Position numbers and translations under genes: made by a program
Origin: Ypsolopha sequella
Lineage: Eukaryota; Arthropoda; Insecta; Lepidoptera; Ypsolophidae
NCBI GenBank assembly: GCA_934047225.1
Contig: OW203989.1
Location: 6,175,977-6,239,976, forward strand
Reading direction: 5' to 3'
DNA length: 64,000 nucleotides
Shown here: in pieces, positions 33,532-45,092 of the stretch
How positions within the stretch are numbered: the first letter of the stretch is position 1
Layout: every line of letters begins with the position of its first letter
The notes under the pieces: generated by a model
Databases searched by the model: none
Told to the model about the DNA's origin: nothing
Seen by the model: only the letters and a program-made list of their open reading frames with translations

Positions 33532-36500
33532 ATGCCGCCAATTAAGCATTATTCGTCTAGTGAAGTGAATCAGTATGAATTATCTTCAAGATTATTATCT
33601 CTAACAGAAAACACATCTTACACGCTTACACAAATCAATGGACAGCGTATTTACAGAAAAGCTCCTCATGCGTGGAGCGGGCCGGAGCCCTCGAGGAATT
33701 GTGAGGTGAGTACACAACTCTAGAACTCTACATAACCTTTGTTTCCATGACTGTCTTTGGTAACAAGTTTCTTGAGAGCGTTGAGGGTAGGAAGGTGACA
33801 AAATGGCCTTCAATTATATTTCTAGCTTAGCATAGCATCCAAAGAATGTCTGTGTTAGCATCTTTGGTCAGCCGACTCTTATATCTTCGCAGGTTTTCAT
33901 CGGCCGTATTCCGCACGACTGCTTCGAAGACACATTGGTGCCATTGTTCCAGCAAGCCGGCGAGCTGTTCGAGTTCAGGCTTATGATTAACTTTTCGGGA
34001 TGGAACAGGGGGTAAGTTTTATTTGAATTCCAGTAAGAATCTGGTTAGAAACGGCAACTAGTTACCTTGGCGTCACCGCATAGCTTTGGCGCCACGCTAA
34101 GCCTAGGTTTAAACGGCCGCCACGCACGCTGCCGCCTTTTTGATGGCGCCAGTCATTCAGATAGTACAAACATCAGATGATATGGCATGCGCCTATTTTG
34201 GCGCGCGCAGCATTCACGTCGCTGCTCGCTTGTTAGTTGGCGCCACGTGATGAAGTGCAAGCCACGTGCTTCGATGGCGGGATTGGCAGGGTTCGCCTTG
34301 CTTCCGCGGCTGTTGCTATGCCACGAAATACCTAACCCTATTTTTCTGATAATATCTGTTATTTTGGTTATTTTTGGTTCCTATATACCTACTATTTAGC
34401 GAGACTATTTAGCATGGTGCAAGGGTCAGGTCGCAAGAAGTCGGCGGCTCCTTTTGTGTCTTTTTTTTCGAACAGCATAATCCATCAGCCTAGGTTGTCC
34501 ACTGCTGGACATAAGCCTTTCCAGGACTTTGCCACTCCCGGCGGTCATCCTGAAAAAATTGCCCATACTCACATACGCTGGGCAGGCGGTTTGGTGAGCG
34601 CGGTGCCGGAATCCTCGCACCAGTGACGCCGCTGCCCGTCACTAGTCTGTTCCGTATAAGGCCCCGCTATTAGGGATGGATATACCGCCATCCATCTTTC
34701 CCAGGCATGGTAGGCCTCCTGTTTTTTTTTGCATGTGTGATGTCCTCTTACTCTCCCCCGAATTACTTCGGGGGGTCCTCCAAGTAAGATGGTGGTACCT
34801 CCACAGTAGAGCCCGGCATCAGCTCTACCACCTGACCAAACATGAACAGCATAAAAACGGCAGAAATTCACGAATGGGCTTTGTGCACTCACTCGTATTC
34901 TATTCATATTCGTGATTTCATGATTCATTTTTATTATGTTTGTAAAAAGACGAATACAAATCGAATACGAGTAAGATTTGACCCGTAAAACCTGACTGAG
35001 AAATTCACGAATTCGCGCGCTTACTCGTTTTCGATTTGTAGGTATTCGGCATTTCATGATCCGTTTGTATTATGTTCGTAAAAAAACACGAATGCATCAT
35101 CTCGCTAAACGTAGACTTACAGTCCTACTCAAGCCGGCAAACATCTTGACCAAGAAGCGCCGCGCCGCCGCTGTTAGGGATTGTTGACGCACGAATTTCG
35201 TCCTTCGGTCCGCCAATGAGAGGTCAAGGTCATTTTCAACATGTTTGCCGATCGCTGTATTTAGGTACCTAACTCGTACCATGACTTATCGTCCAAGACA
35301 ATTAGGTCAGTGAGCCCACCAATAAGATACGCGATTATGACTCGAGTAATTTCGAAAATTATTATTATTTACTAGCTTCTGAACGCGGCTTCGCCGTAAA
35401 AAGTAGCCTATGTCACTCTCCAGCCCATAAGATCTATGCTTTGACCAAAGCATACCTTTAGTCAAAGGATCTATGCAAAAAATCACGTCGATCCCTATGC
35501 TCCGTTGCTGCGTGAAAGAAGGACAAACCAATACACACTTTCGCATTTATAATAGGGGTACGGATTTAATCGCTAAGTTTGAAAATACTCACATCAATAA
35601 TCGACTACAAAATCAGTAGACTACCTGATACATGTACCAACGATAACCAATTTGCCTTATCAAAAGCTAATGACGTCTGTCATGTGTTGGACGGGATTGG
35701 TCCCTACTCAATCACAGTATAAGAATGAATACTGTACCTACCTCATCAAGTTACTATTTGACATGAAATCCTCGCGGCTCTTCGTAGGTATTACATGAAA
35801 TACCTATAGGTACCTAAATGAGCGACTTCGATGTTGTAGGTATGCATTCGCGATGTACACGAGTGACGCCGAAGCCAGCAACGCCATACGGATGTTCAAC
35901 AACTACATGATCAGGCCTTCTTGGCAGCTGGGTGAGTCTTATGTCCTTTCTCATTCACTCTTTCGTTCTTAATTCTTATTTAGGTGTATACGAAAGATTT
36001 AAACTGTTGTATGTACCTACCTACCTATAAATAATGCAAACGTATAAGGACGTACGTACCCTACAAATTCTGGCTAGCCACACATAACATACATTTTTCA
36101 TGTTAGATGAGCTCTTATTCTTACAAGATGTCGGTTTGTTTGGCAAATGGTCCTCTATTAATTACCCACCTTATTAAATTTGTTTGTAAAATATCGTAAT
36201 TTGAGCTGCCTAAGCATCTCAGTGACATCATCTCCAAGTAGGGTTACCATTTAGGAATTTGAAAAGTCCTGACAAAAAGCCTGACATCTTGAATTAAAAA
36301 CACTTGTACTTATAGTTTCACTTTATTTATGTTAACTCCCAACCGGTTTCGGATTTTACTCCATTTTCAAGGGAAGATGTTAATCAAAATATTTCACTGA
36401 CTCCAGGCACTAGCTCTGAGCACCGTAAACAATGATAATTAGATACAATGTAAACAACAAATGTAATTAGATTATCATTGTTTACGTTGCTCAGAGATAG

Positions 36501-39500
36501 TGCCTGGAGTCAGTGAAATATTTTAATTAACATCTTCCCTTGAAAATGGAGTAAAATCCGAAACCGGTTGGGAGTTAACATAAATAAAGTGAAACTATAA
36601 GTACAAGTGTTTTTAATTCAAGATGTGTTTCAAGTTTCACCAAGCTATATATAAAAAAGCCTGACATTTCGATAAAAGTCCAGACTTTTTAGTCACAAAA
36701 TGGAAACATTACTCACTTAGTTACAGTGGTATTTGCAATAGAAGATTTATTGTTTGATCTCTTCTTAAGTTGATTGTTAAAGAAGATTTTATATTTTGTT
36801 TTAGATAAATGAGAAGTTAATAAAGATTAAAGACTTATTTGATATTACTTAATATGTAGCTTTATTACTCATAGCCTAAAAAGTCAGGACTAATCCGGAC
36901 GCGGATGGTAACCCTACCCCCAAGCGCCTTTTCACACAATGAAAGAAGGACCAATGTTGTTCGACGTCTGCAGGTGTGTGTCCCTCGATCAACAACTGCC
37001 GTATCTTCATCTCGCGCATCCCCCCGACCACCCCTTCGGCGGAGATCGTGCGTCTGCTGTACGCGCTGACGGACGAGGTGCAGGAGGTGCGCATCCGGCG
37101 CTCGGTCGCCTCCGCCGCCGCCATCGTCGAGTACAAGTCGCACAGGTAACATCCTCCCTCCGGCCCTGACTGCCCCAATTAACCCTCTGCTACAGCGCGG
37201 TTGTGACTTCACGCCCGCCGCCGCCGTAACCGGTCGGCCATAGCTTCAGGCTTCTGGCGGCGCTTCCAGGCGGTTTTTGTGACGGGCTTTGCCCTGCCAC
37301 GACACCCGTCGGCGCCTTCCACCGCATCGGATGTATAGCGCGCTCGCTCGCTCAAAGCGCTCGACACTAGGTTCTTTCTATGCGCTCGATCACTGGCGCG
37401 GCTCCCCGCCTCCCCGCACACCGCCGTCGAGAGAGCGCAACTCAGCGCAAGTCACTCGATTACAGGGTTGCCAGATGTGATTTCCCAAATTTTTCCCAAA
37501 CTCATAAAAAAAATTCCCCAAAATGATACGTTTTCCAGAAAAAACCCCCAAACTTGAAAAATACACAATAAACGCTATTTTCATATTACTTATTAAAAGA
37601 CAACAACTTCTTTAACAATCTTAATTAACCGGACCAAACACATCTAATAAGTTTAAATCTTCGCCACCCGCAGAGTAGACGTTTTCGGAATTGAACCGGT
37701 TTATCGTTTTATCAGTCGGCTCAAACTATTGCGATTTGGAATTGATTATTTTTTACGCAGTTCAAAATTCCGAAACATCACATAAACACAGTAGATCTAC
37801 GAACTAAAACAGAAAACAGGGATGTCAAGGAGAAAACAGTAAATCTACTGTTAAAACAGTAGAATTGGCAAAGTGAAGAGAAGTGATCAACCTTGCAGTC
37901 CGAAATAGAATTACATCGCTAAAATCGATTACAAAAGTATGAAGTGAATGGCTTATGATCCATTGTTATTCTATTTCGGACCGCAGGGCAAGTGAGTGAG
38001 CGACTGACTGTTTTTTTTTTGTTCGTACGGCACTGAAATAAACTCTTTCAGACCGCGTCTTCAATTTTTTAATGCGTTTCGTTTCATATTTTTCAGTCAT
38101 TCAAATATGTAAACTTAGGTATTAGAAAAGTAAAGATAGATATTGCATTCTTATTTAACCCCAAATTTCCCCAACGTCAAATTTTTTTCCCCAAAAATTT
38201 CCCCAAAGATATCATTTCCCCAAACTTTCCCCAAGTACCAAATTTTTCCCCAAAATCGCGAAAAAAACCCCCAATCTGGCAACCCTGCACTCGAAGCCGG
38301 ACAAGACGCGCGAGATGCGACCCATGCCTGCCCTATACAACTTCATGCGTTTGTTCTCTTGCGGCGCCGTCGCGTCGCAAGAAGAACCGCTTGGCGCGCC
38401 TCTCGAAGCCTGAAGCTATGGCTGAGGGGTAACAGCAGCCTGGCAGTTTCACGCGTGCGCTATAAGTAAACAAGTTTGTGGTGGTACAAGAGAAGCAGAG
38501 TCAGATTATTCAGAAGACATAGTGTCACTCGAACACGTCTGTTAGTGGACTGCAGCTCTGCTGTACTGTAATGAAAAGAAATTAATTAAATCTCCAAAAA
38601 CAATTCCCATAGCTTTATATTATATTTTTTTTTAGATAATATACGCCATTTTAGGACTTAGTTTTCATTGTTCGGGCCAATACTTGTCACCAAACACCAT
38701 CCATTGACGTCACAGCGGCGTGTACCGTGCGTGTCGCTGTCGATCAGTGTGCATTCGGACAGCAGTCGAGTACATTCGTAATATTAAATTAGTGAACACA
38801 AAACATAAACATTTTATCATTTACTCTTTCTGCCCAATAACTCCAGCTATCACCAGACATTCATTATTTTGGTATATAAATTAACCATTATTTTTTTATG
38901 ATTTTTTAAATAATTGCCCGATGACCTTGTAACTTGAGAATTTCAGACATTACCATACTGATTGTGATGTGTTATTGCTTATAAAAAAAGTCGTCTGTCT
39001 CTGTCTGTCTACTCATCTGTGATCTAGCTGTTAAATTAGTCTGAAGCAAATTATTATAAATTTATCTTGATAGCAAAGAACACATTTCTAAACAGACATT
39101 ACTCAAGTGACGTCACACGAGGGCAAATGGAAGTTGCAGCCTTTTCGTAAAAATATTCATCATCATGAGGTTTTTTAGATCGAAACTTCGAAAATACGGC
39201 TTATTAAACCTAAATCTCGAAATGGTTTTCGAATCTGTGCCAATTCGTAGTAACCGAGGTTTGTTGCCAACTTCAGTCACGTCTCCTCATTGACGCTCGT
39301 ATAATGCGCGACTTCACACCTAGAGTTATTTAGCAAATAGCGGTAGCTCAGTCGTTAAAACGCCGGACTCTCAATGTTCGAATCCTGCCTGTCTAGCAGA
39401 GTTTTTTTGTATTTTTGTATATTCACAATTTGCAAACCGATGACAGAAAACGCTGTGACCTTGTGACGTAAACCTGTACGTCTTAAAAAGCGCGTGTTGT

Positions 39501-41648
39501 ACCCGAAATACGGCGATTAGGCTCACTCTTATTACGTTGGGACGAAAAATCGTCGGTAAAAAGAGAGTGTACGGGGACACTTTTGCGATATCCCCTCGGG
39601 GATAGACGTCGCATCGATCGATGTTTGTGTAACTTCAACAAGTACATATTGTATTTTTATTTATGGGCTGGGATACAACTGGAGAGATAGATTTATAAAG
39701 ATAGCATAAACAGGTAGGCTTGTCCAGACAGACAGTGTTGTCGATTGGAAGTAGTCAGCCTCACAATGTAACAAAGTAAATCTGTCGCCAGGGGAGCAGC
39801 CATGGCTCGCAAGGCTCTGGTGGCGGCTGCAGCGGCCGCGTGGGGCTGCGGCGCTCGCCCCGCCGTCGACTGGTCGCTGCCGCAGTCGCCGCAGTTGTTG
39901 AAGCAGTACCGCGAGGTATGTTCAGTCATAGATAAATAAAGGAAGGATAGATTGCTCACTCCATACATTAGAACAAAGCCCGCGTAAAACTTATTATTTT
40001 CGCCGGTACCTAGCCGGCAACTATACTGCGCCCACAAAAACAAAAATTTGCTAGAATACGACAATACGCGACACATGGCATACGATAAATCTGAGGATAT
40101 CGCTCAACCGTGCATGACAGTTGAGTCAAAGAGTAAAGTTATATACCGGTATGTATGAGTAGTGTGTGTTAGGTAAATAAAGCGTATTTTAATGCACATA
40201 TTTTGTTTAATTGATCGTTGTGCGCCGTCTACCGGAATCCAGAATAACCATCTGCACGCTTAGTTAGATTGCCAGCTTACCACCGAAAGTTTAATGAAAA
40301 AAATGTTAAAAACACCTGATTAAGAATTCACTATTTTCTGATGCGATGTTATGAAAATTTTGTGTTTTTATTCGTAAAATAAATAAATATGATGAACCAG
40401 AACAGTAAAATGCTATATTTCGTCGATTTCAGACAAATTTTATTTCCAGCGAGACAAGTAACGCCATCTAGCAACGTTATTCTTAGTATTGCGAACAGTA
40501 CAAGGAGATAGCAATCTATCCTTCCTTTATTTATCTATGGTTCAGTTGACAGCAGTTCAAGCTCCCTATTTGTTAAACTGTTGCAGCAGCTATGACCAAT
40601 AAGAACTACCGTATACACATAACTCGTGCTTGTTATCTTTTGAAAGGCCTCACTTATTTTTAACATATTCATAACACGGTTTTATTTATAGGCGTTTTAT
40701 AGGTGTGAAACATAAACTACGCAAATCGAGTCGGTTGACACATATCATGGGTCCAACAGTGTTCAATTTATTACCAAAAAACATTTTGGGCTCTTTTTAA
40801 ATCCAGGTTGAAGTGCTGGCTTCTTGAACAAGCATTCTATTCTTTTAAAGACTTTCTTGTTCACAAGAACAACTTTAGAGATATATCTAATTAATTTAAT
40901 TGTAATTAATTACATTGTAATTAATTATAAGTTGTTAGTTTGTAGTTAATTTTAAGTATTTATTAATGTGACATATAATGAATATTATGAAATAAATGAA
41001 TATGAATATTTTTATTCCGTTGCAACAGTGAAAACGGAAGGAATTCTGATTTCATTTCATTCAATTGGCTTGATACTGCAATAATCTTGTCATTATTTTC
41101 AATCTAATTCACCACTTGCATCCCCAGATCGGTCGCTGGTCGCCAGAGCGCGGCGTGGAGCTGACGCGGGCGCCCGAGGAGCCCTCGCCGGCGCCGAGCG
41201 GGGCGCCCTCGTACACGCTGGAGCCGTGGAGCCAGGCGCGGCGCCTGCGCATGATACAGGAGGCGCAGCGACAGGCTGCGCTGCAGCAACAACAACACGA
41301 GTGAGTTAACTATGTAGAGCTGAGGGGTGCGCCTTCGTACAGACAGGCCTGCGCCTGCGTTTTTGTCACTACAAACTGTAACATACAACATTCCTGAGTA
41401 TGACCCACTTTGTCCCCCGCAGGTGGTCGTCGCGCATCTCCAACAGCGTGGACAACCTGGTCTCCTCCATGACCAACTTGAACTTCGGGCCCAGCCTCGG
41501 CCTCGAGCCCAGGGAGCGCTCGGTGTGGGCGCCCCCCGGCCCGGCTCCCGCCCCAGCGCCCCGCTACACCGCGCCGCCGCCCCCGCCCCGCGACTACAAC
41601 CCCTGGACTGCGCCCACCTTCATACTCCAGCACAAGGATAACGAGTGA
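33532..41648 (+). CDS. RRM protein of the A1CF/RBM46/RBM47/DND1 group
   Basis: Seven exons join in frame: 33532..33705, 33893..34011, 35840..35931, 36974..37145, 39792..39915, 41128..41300 and 41423..41648, giving 359 residues. The N-terminal [20 protein letters not shown] matches the NGQRKYGGPP lead of the group. RRM1 (about 57-130) has VFIGRIP and RGYAFAMY; RRM2 (about 137-210) follows [17 protein letters not shown] and ends [17 protein letters not shown], then AVDW. The third RRM of A1CF/RBM46/RBM47 is absent; the rest is a Gln-, Ala- and Pro-rich tail. This two-RRM layout resembles DND1 more, though no dsRNA-binding domain is seen. Group members bind mRNA 3' UTRs, often in germ cells; that role is inferred. 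The stop directly overlaps a possible donor (GA|GTGAGA), so further exons cannot be excluded. Introns hold several mobile elements. Confidence 0.88.
34482..34838 (+). repeat. ATGG-tailed repeat, full-length copy in RRM gene intron 2
   Basis: It runs from ATCCATCAGCCTAGGTTGTC to CCCGGCATCAGCTCTACCAC. The copies at 46687-47036 and 62512-62868 have the opposite orientation. Confidence 0.85.
36285..36625. repeat. 155-bp-arm hairpin (foldback element) in RRM gene intron 3
   Basis: 36285-36439 and 36471-36625 are reverse complements at 152 of 155 positions, with a 31-base loop. The arms begin CATCTTGAATTAAAAACACT and include CTCCCAACCGGTTTCGG. No open frame. Confidence 0.95.
37227..38431. mobile_element. 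MITE family F copy 1, interrupted by a second element
   Basis: Ends: TAACCGGTCGGCCATAGCTT on the left, and AAGCTATGGCTGAGGGG on the right (inverted). The body is GC-rich (CGCGCTCGCTCGCTC). A related uninterrupted copy is at 63636-64000. After CACTCGA this copy has about 830 extra bases (37460-38287), then resumes at CACTCGAAGCC. It lies in RRM gene intron 4. Confidence 0.88.
37463..38287. mobile_element. Nested element with CAGGGTTGCCAGAT ends
   Basis: The terminal repeats are CAGGGTTGCCAGAT (37463-37476) and ATCTGGCAACCCTG (38274-38287). Subterminal regions carry many TTTCCCCAAA-like units (37480-37560 and 38155-38265). CACTCGA occurs on both sides, with three extra bases (TTA) before the left end. 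The CAGGG start and roughly 8-bp duplication suggest a hAT-type non-autonomous element. The frame at 38143-38469 is a by-product of the repeats. Confidence 0.8.
39338..39640 (+). repeat. Diverged tRNA-derived SINE in RRM gene intron 4
   Basis: AGCGGTAGCTCAGTCGTTAA resembles an A box and GTTCGAATCC a B box. The tail shares GTCTTAAAAAG, CCCGAA, GGCTCA and GTTGGGACG blocks with the copy at 51310. It is not a functional tRNA: no acceptor stem closes. Confidence 0.65.
39927..40539. mobile_element. 613-bp MITE with CATAG ends and 7-bp target duplication
   Basis: The 30-bp terminal repeats (39927-39956 and 40510-40539) are perfect inverses, starting CATAGATAAATAAAGGAAGG. GTTCAGT flanks both sides (39920-39926 and 40540-40546). 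The insertion starts 12 bases after the end of RRM gene exon 5, so the donor gtat is just spared. Confidence 0.92.
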
Positions 41649-41867
41649 GATCTCTTTGCTGTAGCTACCTCGTGTGTGGGACTGGCTGGATGGTTGTGCT
41701 ATGTGCAGTGCACGATGTTCTTTGATTTTATTTTAAACTAGTGGACGCCCGCGATTTCTTCCGCGTGAATTTGCGATATAACCAGCCCGTTGTACCCTTT
41801 GGGAACGTATTTTCGACAAAAAAGTTTACACCCTGTTTAATCCAGTCACGAAATATATATGTATGTT

Positions 41868-42050
41868 GCCGGCGAAACCCGATTTTAGGACAAACTAGTT
41901 TTTCGGAAGTCCTGCAGCGCAGAAGAGAACCGGTAGGTAACGTCAGAAGGTTATCGTGGTATTCGTGGTTATTTTTTTATGAAAACCCAAAACCACTTTG
42001 GCCTAGGCTAAACTAGTTAATCCTAAAATCGGGTTTGTCTGGTAACATAT
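41868..42050. mobile_element. Roughly 180-bp inverted-repeat element
   Basis: AAACCCGATTTTAGGA...CTAGTTT on the left pairs with AAACTAGTT...TCCTAAAATCGGGTTT on the right. The interior (CTGCAGCGCAGAAGAGAACC; GGTTATTTTTTTATGAAAAC) also appears diverged at 11525-11660 and, reversed, near 27840-27920. Confidence 0.65.
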
Positions 42051-44064
42051 CGATTTTAAACGGATTTCCTTGGAGGTGGAGGTTGTCTTTGGATTGAATA
42101 GAGTTTTTTTTAGAGTGAAGATGTAAAAAATTGAGATCGAAATGCAATCTTTTACTAATTAATTACATTGCATTCAAAGGATTTGAAGACGAATGTTTTC
42201 AATTTGATCGTTTAATATAGGTGGTATTGTATTGTGGAATCAACTGATAGTAGCCAAAGGCAATGTCTTGTCTCTTAATTATGTTTTTATCATTTTATAA
42301 TATAATATCAAATACTCTGTAATTTATGAAAACGCGCGACTTTGCATCCCTTCGCGAGTTATTTATCTAAGATCACCAATAATATACATGATTTTATTTT
42401 GTAACGCATTTACATCTATTTATTTTAAACTCAAATGAATTTATTTATTAATCTTGTCGCAACTGCACAACCATCCAGTTCTGATACTAATTTTAATTTG
42501 TTTTGTTCTTTCAAGTTGATTAATTTATTGCATGATTTAATTATAATAATTAAGATAGTAAATGTTTATAACTTAACCACGCTTGCTTGTGTGACGTTAA
42601 GTTTTGCGGAGTGTGAGAGATGTTTGTTTTGTACTTATATTAACAATGTTTTGCACTGTTTTTGTTTGTGCTTGTCTGTGTTTATTTGCTGAAGAAGTGG
42701 AGGCTTCACTAACTACCCACTAACATATTACAATGATTTTTGATACGAGCCATCGAGACTTCGTTTTGGGCATGGGCATAAAAACCAAACCAGCATTTTC
42801 GTTTGAAAAGTTTGTACCAAGATTGGGGTTTTTTTTTCATGATGAAGGTGATTGGCTATCAAAGATCATTGTAAATAATTAATTAATACCATCATGTCTC
42901 CTATATTTTTTCTCTTTACTAACTCTTGCACTCCTTCTACGGCATAAGAGAGGTAAATGTAGATTTTTAATTTTAGATTTTTGTTTTAAATAAATCCTAT
43001 CTTAATTAAGAATCCAATTAAACGGCATGAATATTAATGTATTAAAATTTTAAGCTTTTTAAGACACCATCGGTATATTTAAGTGTCTGCTGTGTAGTTT
43101 TGGAATTGATATGAAATATGGCAAGGACTGCCGATTGCTGAACGCAGCCTCGGCTTGTCTATTGCACTGACAGATAATCTGCACTTTTTGATGTTTTTTC
43201 AATGAAGCTATTCAACATATTGTAATTTACTATTTCTGTGTGAATAAGTCTTATTTAAAATCAGGTTATACGTAAATCAATTTCGAACAGTTTTCTCAGC
43301 GATGATTTAACAAAGCAGCATTATGAAATTATCTTATCTACGAAGTAATTAACAAAATCTGAGACATTTTGTATGGAGACCGTATGAATTTATCTCTCAA
43401 TGTTTACGAGGTTTTTAATTAATATCTATTGCATGCCTGTATTGAAATAATAAATTTAAGTATAATGATAAGTTTTCGTGGTGTTTCATTTATGGTTTGC
43501 CTCTTCTTGATATCTGTTCTTCACTTTTTACACTTTATTAAGTTTTGCTTACATTCCGGATCAACTAAATTGGCAGGTCTCAATAATATAGTCAACATTT
43601 CCGTCGCAGTTAATGAAGCGCCGACAAGCAAGGGGGTGACGTCTGGCCCGCCAACTTAGTTGAACCGAAATGTGCTATAATTTTGTTGCACCCAGCACTA
43701 ACACTAAAATATCTTCAAGCTATGAAAATTGAAGAGTGTTTTGGAAGAACCACCAATGTCCAACTTTTTCGCTCTATGGATTCTTTATTGTATCAAAATC
43801 AAAAATCAAAAATTCTTTATTTACTTTACAAAATGTAGATTTTGAGGGGGTGGGACTCCCCTTTTAAGTTTTACAACCTGTTTTAAGGGAGACCCGCTCT
43901 TTCTACGGATCTTATTTTACAATTTTGTATTAAAATTAAAATTAGGTCTTGCTTAATACATAGTTATTAGGTATTTATATAAAGAAAAAATGTGTGTGTA
44001 TGAGGGTTTATGTTGTGAAATAATATAATAATATAACTACAAGAGAGTGGGTGTCTTGTGTGTG

Positions 44065-44067
<3 letters not shown>

Positions 44068-44095
<28 letters not shown>
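44068..44095. repeat. GT dinucleotide microsatellite
   Basis: An uninterrupted TG/GT array of about 28 bases within a wider TGTG-rich tract. Confidence 0.9.
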
Positions 44096-44101
<6 letters not shown>

Positions 44102-45092
44102 ATTGTGTATATGAAAGAAAGGGTATGTGTGTGTTTTTTAGGGTGGTTCCCTAGCCCTACGACCGTAGGCTCGGGATATATTGTTTATCACTCTAGCTAG
44201 GGGGGTATATTTATGGTGATATCATAAGATAAAAAAGATATTTAAGAAAATATGCGGTATGGAGAGGATGAGTACTTTATTTGAGCTTATTGAAGGTGGA
44301 GGTGTCATGCGATAATATGAGTTCGGTTTGTTCGTAAGTCAAACTTTTTAGCCATATTGTAAGTTTCTTTTTACATTCAAAGTATGACATGGTGTATATA
44401 TTTAAGTCGGTTTTTAATATTTATATAAACATACAATGATGCACACAAGATGCATACAATAATCTGGTGATATTAGAATCAGCAAAAACAACCTAAGTCC
44501 ATTTAAAATGTAGCTACAAAAACAGTGTTTCCGGAAAAACCACCAACATCAGTAACGTTTCTATGAAGAATAAATTGACAACAATTTTGTAACTTATTTT
44601 TCATATATCTAAGTTTAATAAAAAAACATAAATAGAGATTTTTTCATGTAACGGATTTTATAAGCTTGTATACCTATATAACTTAGACCCAACAGTGGAC
44701 AGATGTGGGCTGATTGATGTTGATATTTACTTCCTGTAAATTTGTCTAAAAAGTGACATTGGTTGTTTTTCCAAAACACCTGCATTTCATTCACGCCCTT
44801 TCAGCCTCAATAACAATAGATCGGAAGCCGTAGAGGCTACCAACCGTTCAGGGTTCGAAACATCGAATCAGCCCGTATTTCCACCTCTTAAAACCCGAGT
44901 GCATCGTTTTCCTTCAATGTCACCGAGAAGCGCACACCGGAGCCGTGAAAACTTGCCAGTAGTTGGAAACTTATAGCATCGCACGCTCGCCTCGCTCGCC
45001 GCCCTATTGTCTATTTGACAAGTGTTATGTAAACTCATGCATGCCCCAGTCGCCAGTGTCAGTGAAGTGGTGGGCAAGTTATCAGTGAAGTT

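Larger units (their letters stand above)
41649..45092. other. Intergenic region downstream of the RRM gene
   Basis: No gene is supported. It begins with CTAGTGGACGCCCGCGATTT CTTCCGCGTG, a phrase typical of a dispersed lepidopteran repeat, then an inverted-repeat element (41868-42050). A GT microsatellite lies at 44068-44095. The RRM gene 3' UTR must lie here, but its end was not fixed. Confidence 0.5.

Noticed and set aside
34569..35057. 162-aa minus-strand frame
   Set aside because: Most of it is the ATGG-tailed repeat read in reverse; the same phrases appear in frames of other copies.
36865..37212. 115-aa minus-strand frame
   Set aside because: Antisense to RRM gene exon 4; GC-rich coding DNA often leaves open antisense frames.
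39338..39400. tRNA gene
   Set aside because: A- and B-box-like words are present but no cloverleaf closes, and the downstream sequence matches SINE tails.
41310..41633. 107-aa minus-strand frame and 104-aa plus-strand frame
   Set aside because: Shadows of the Pro-rich exon 7 of the RRM gene in other frames.
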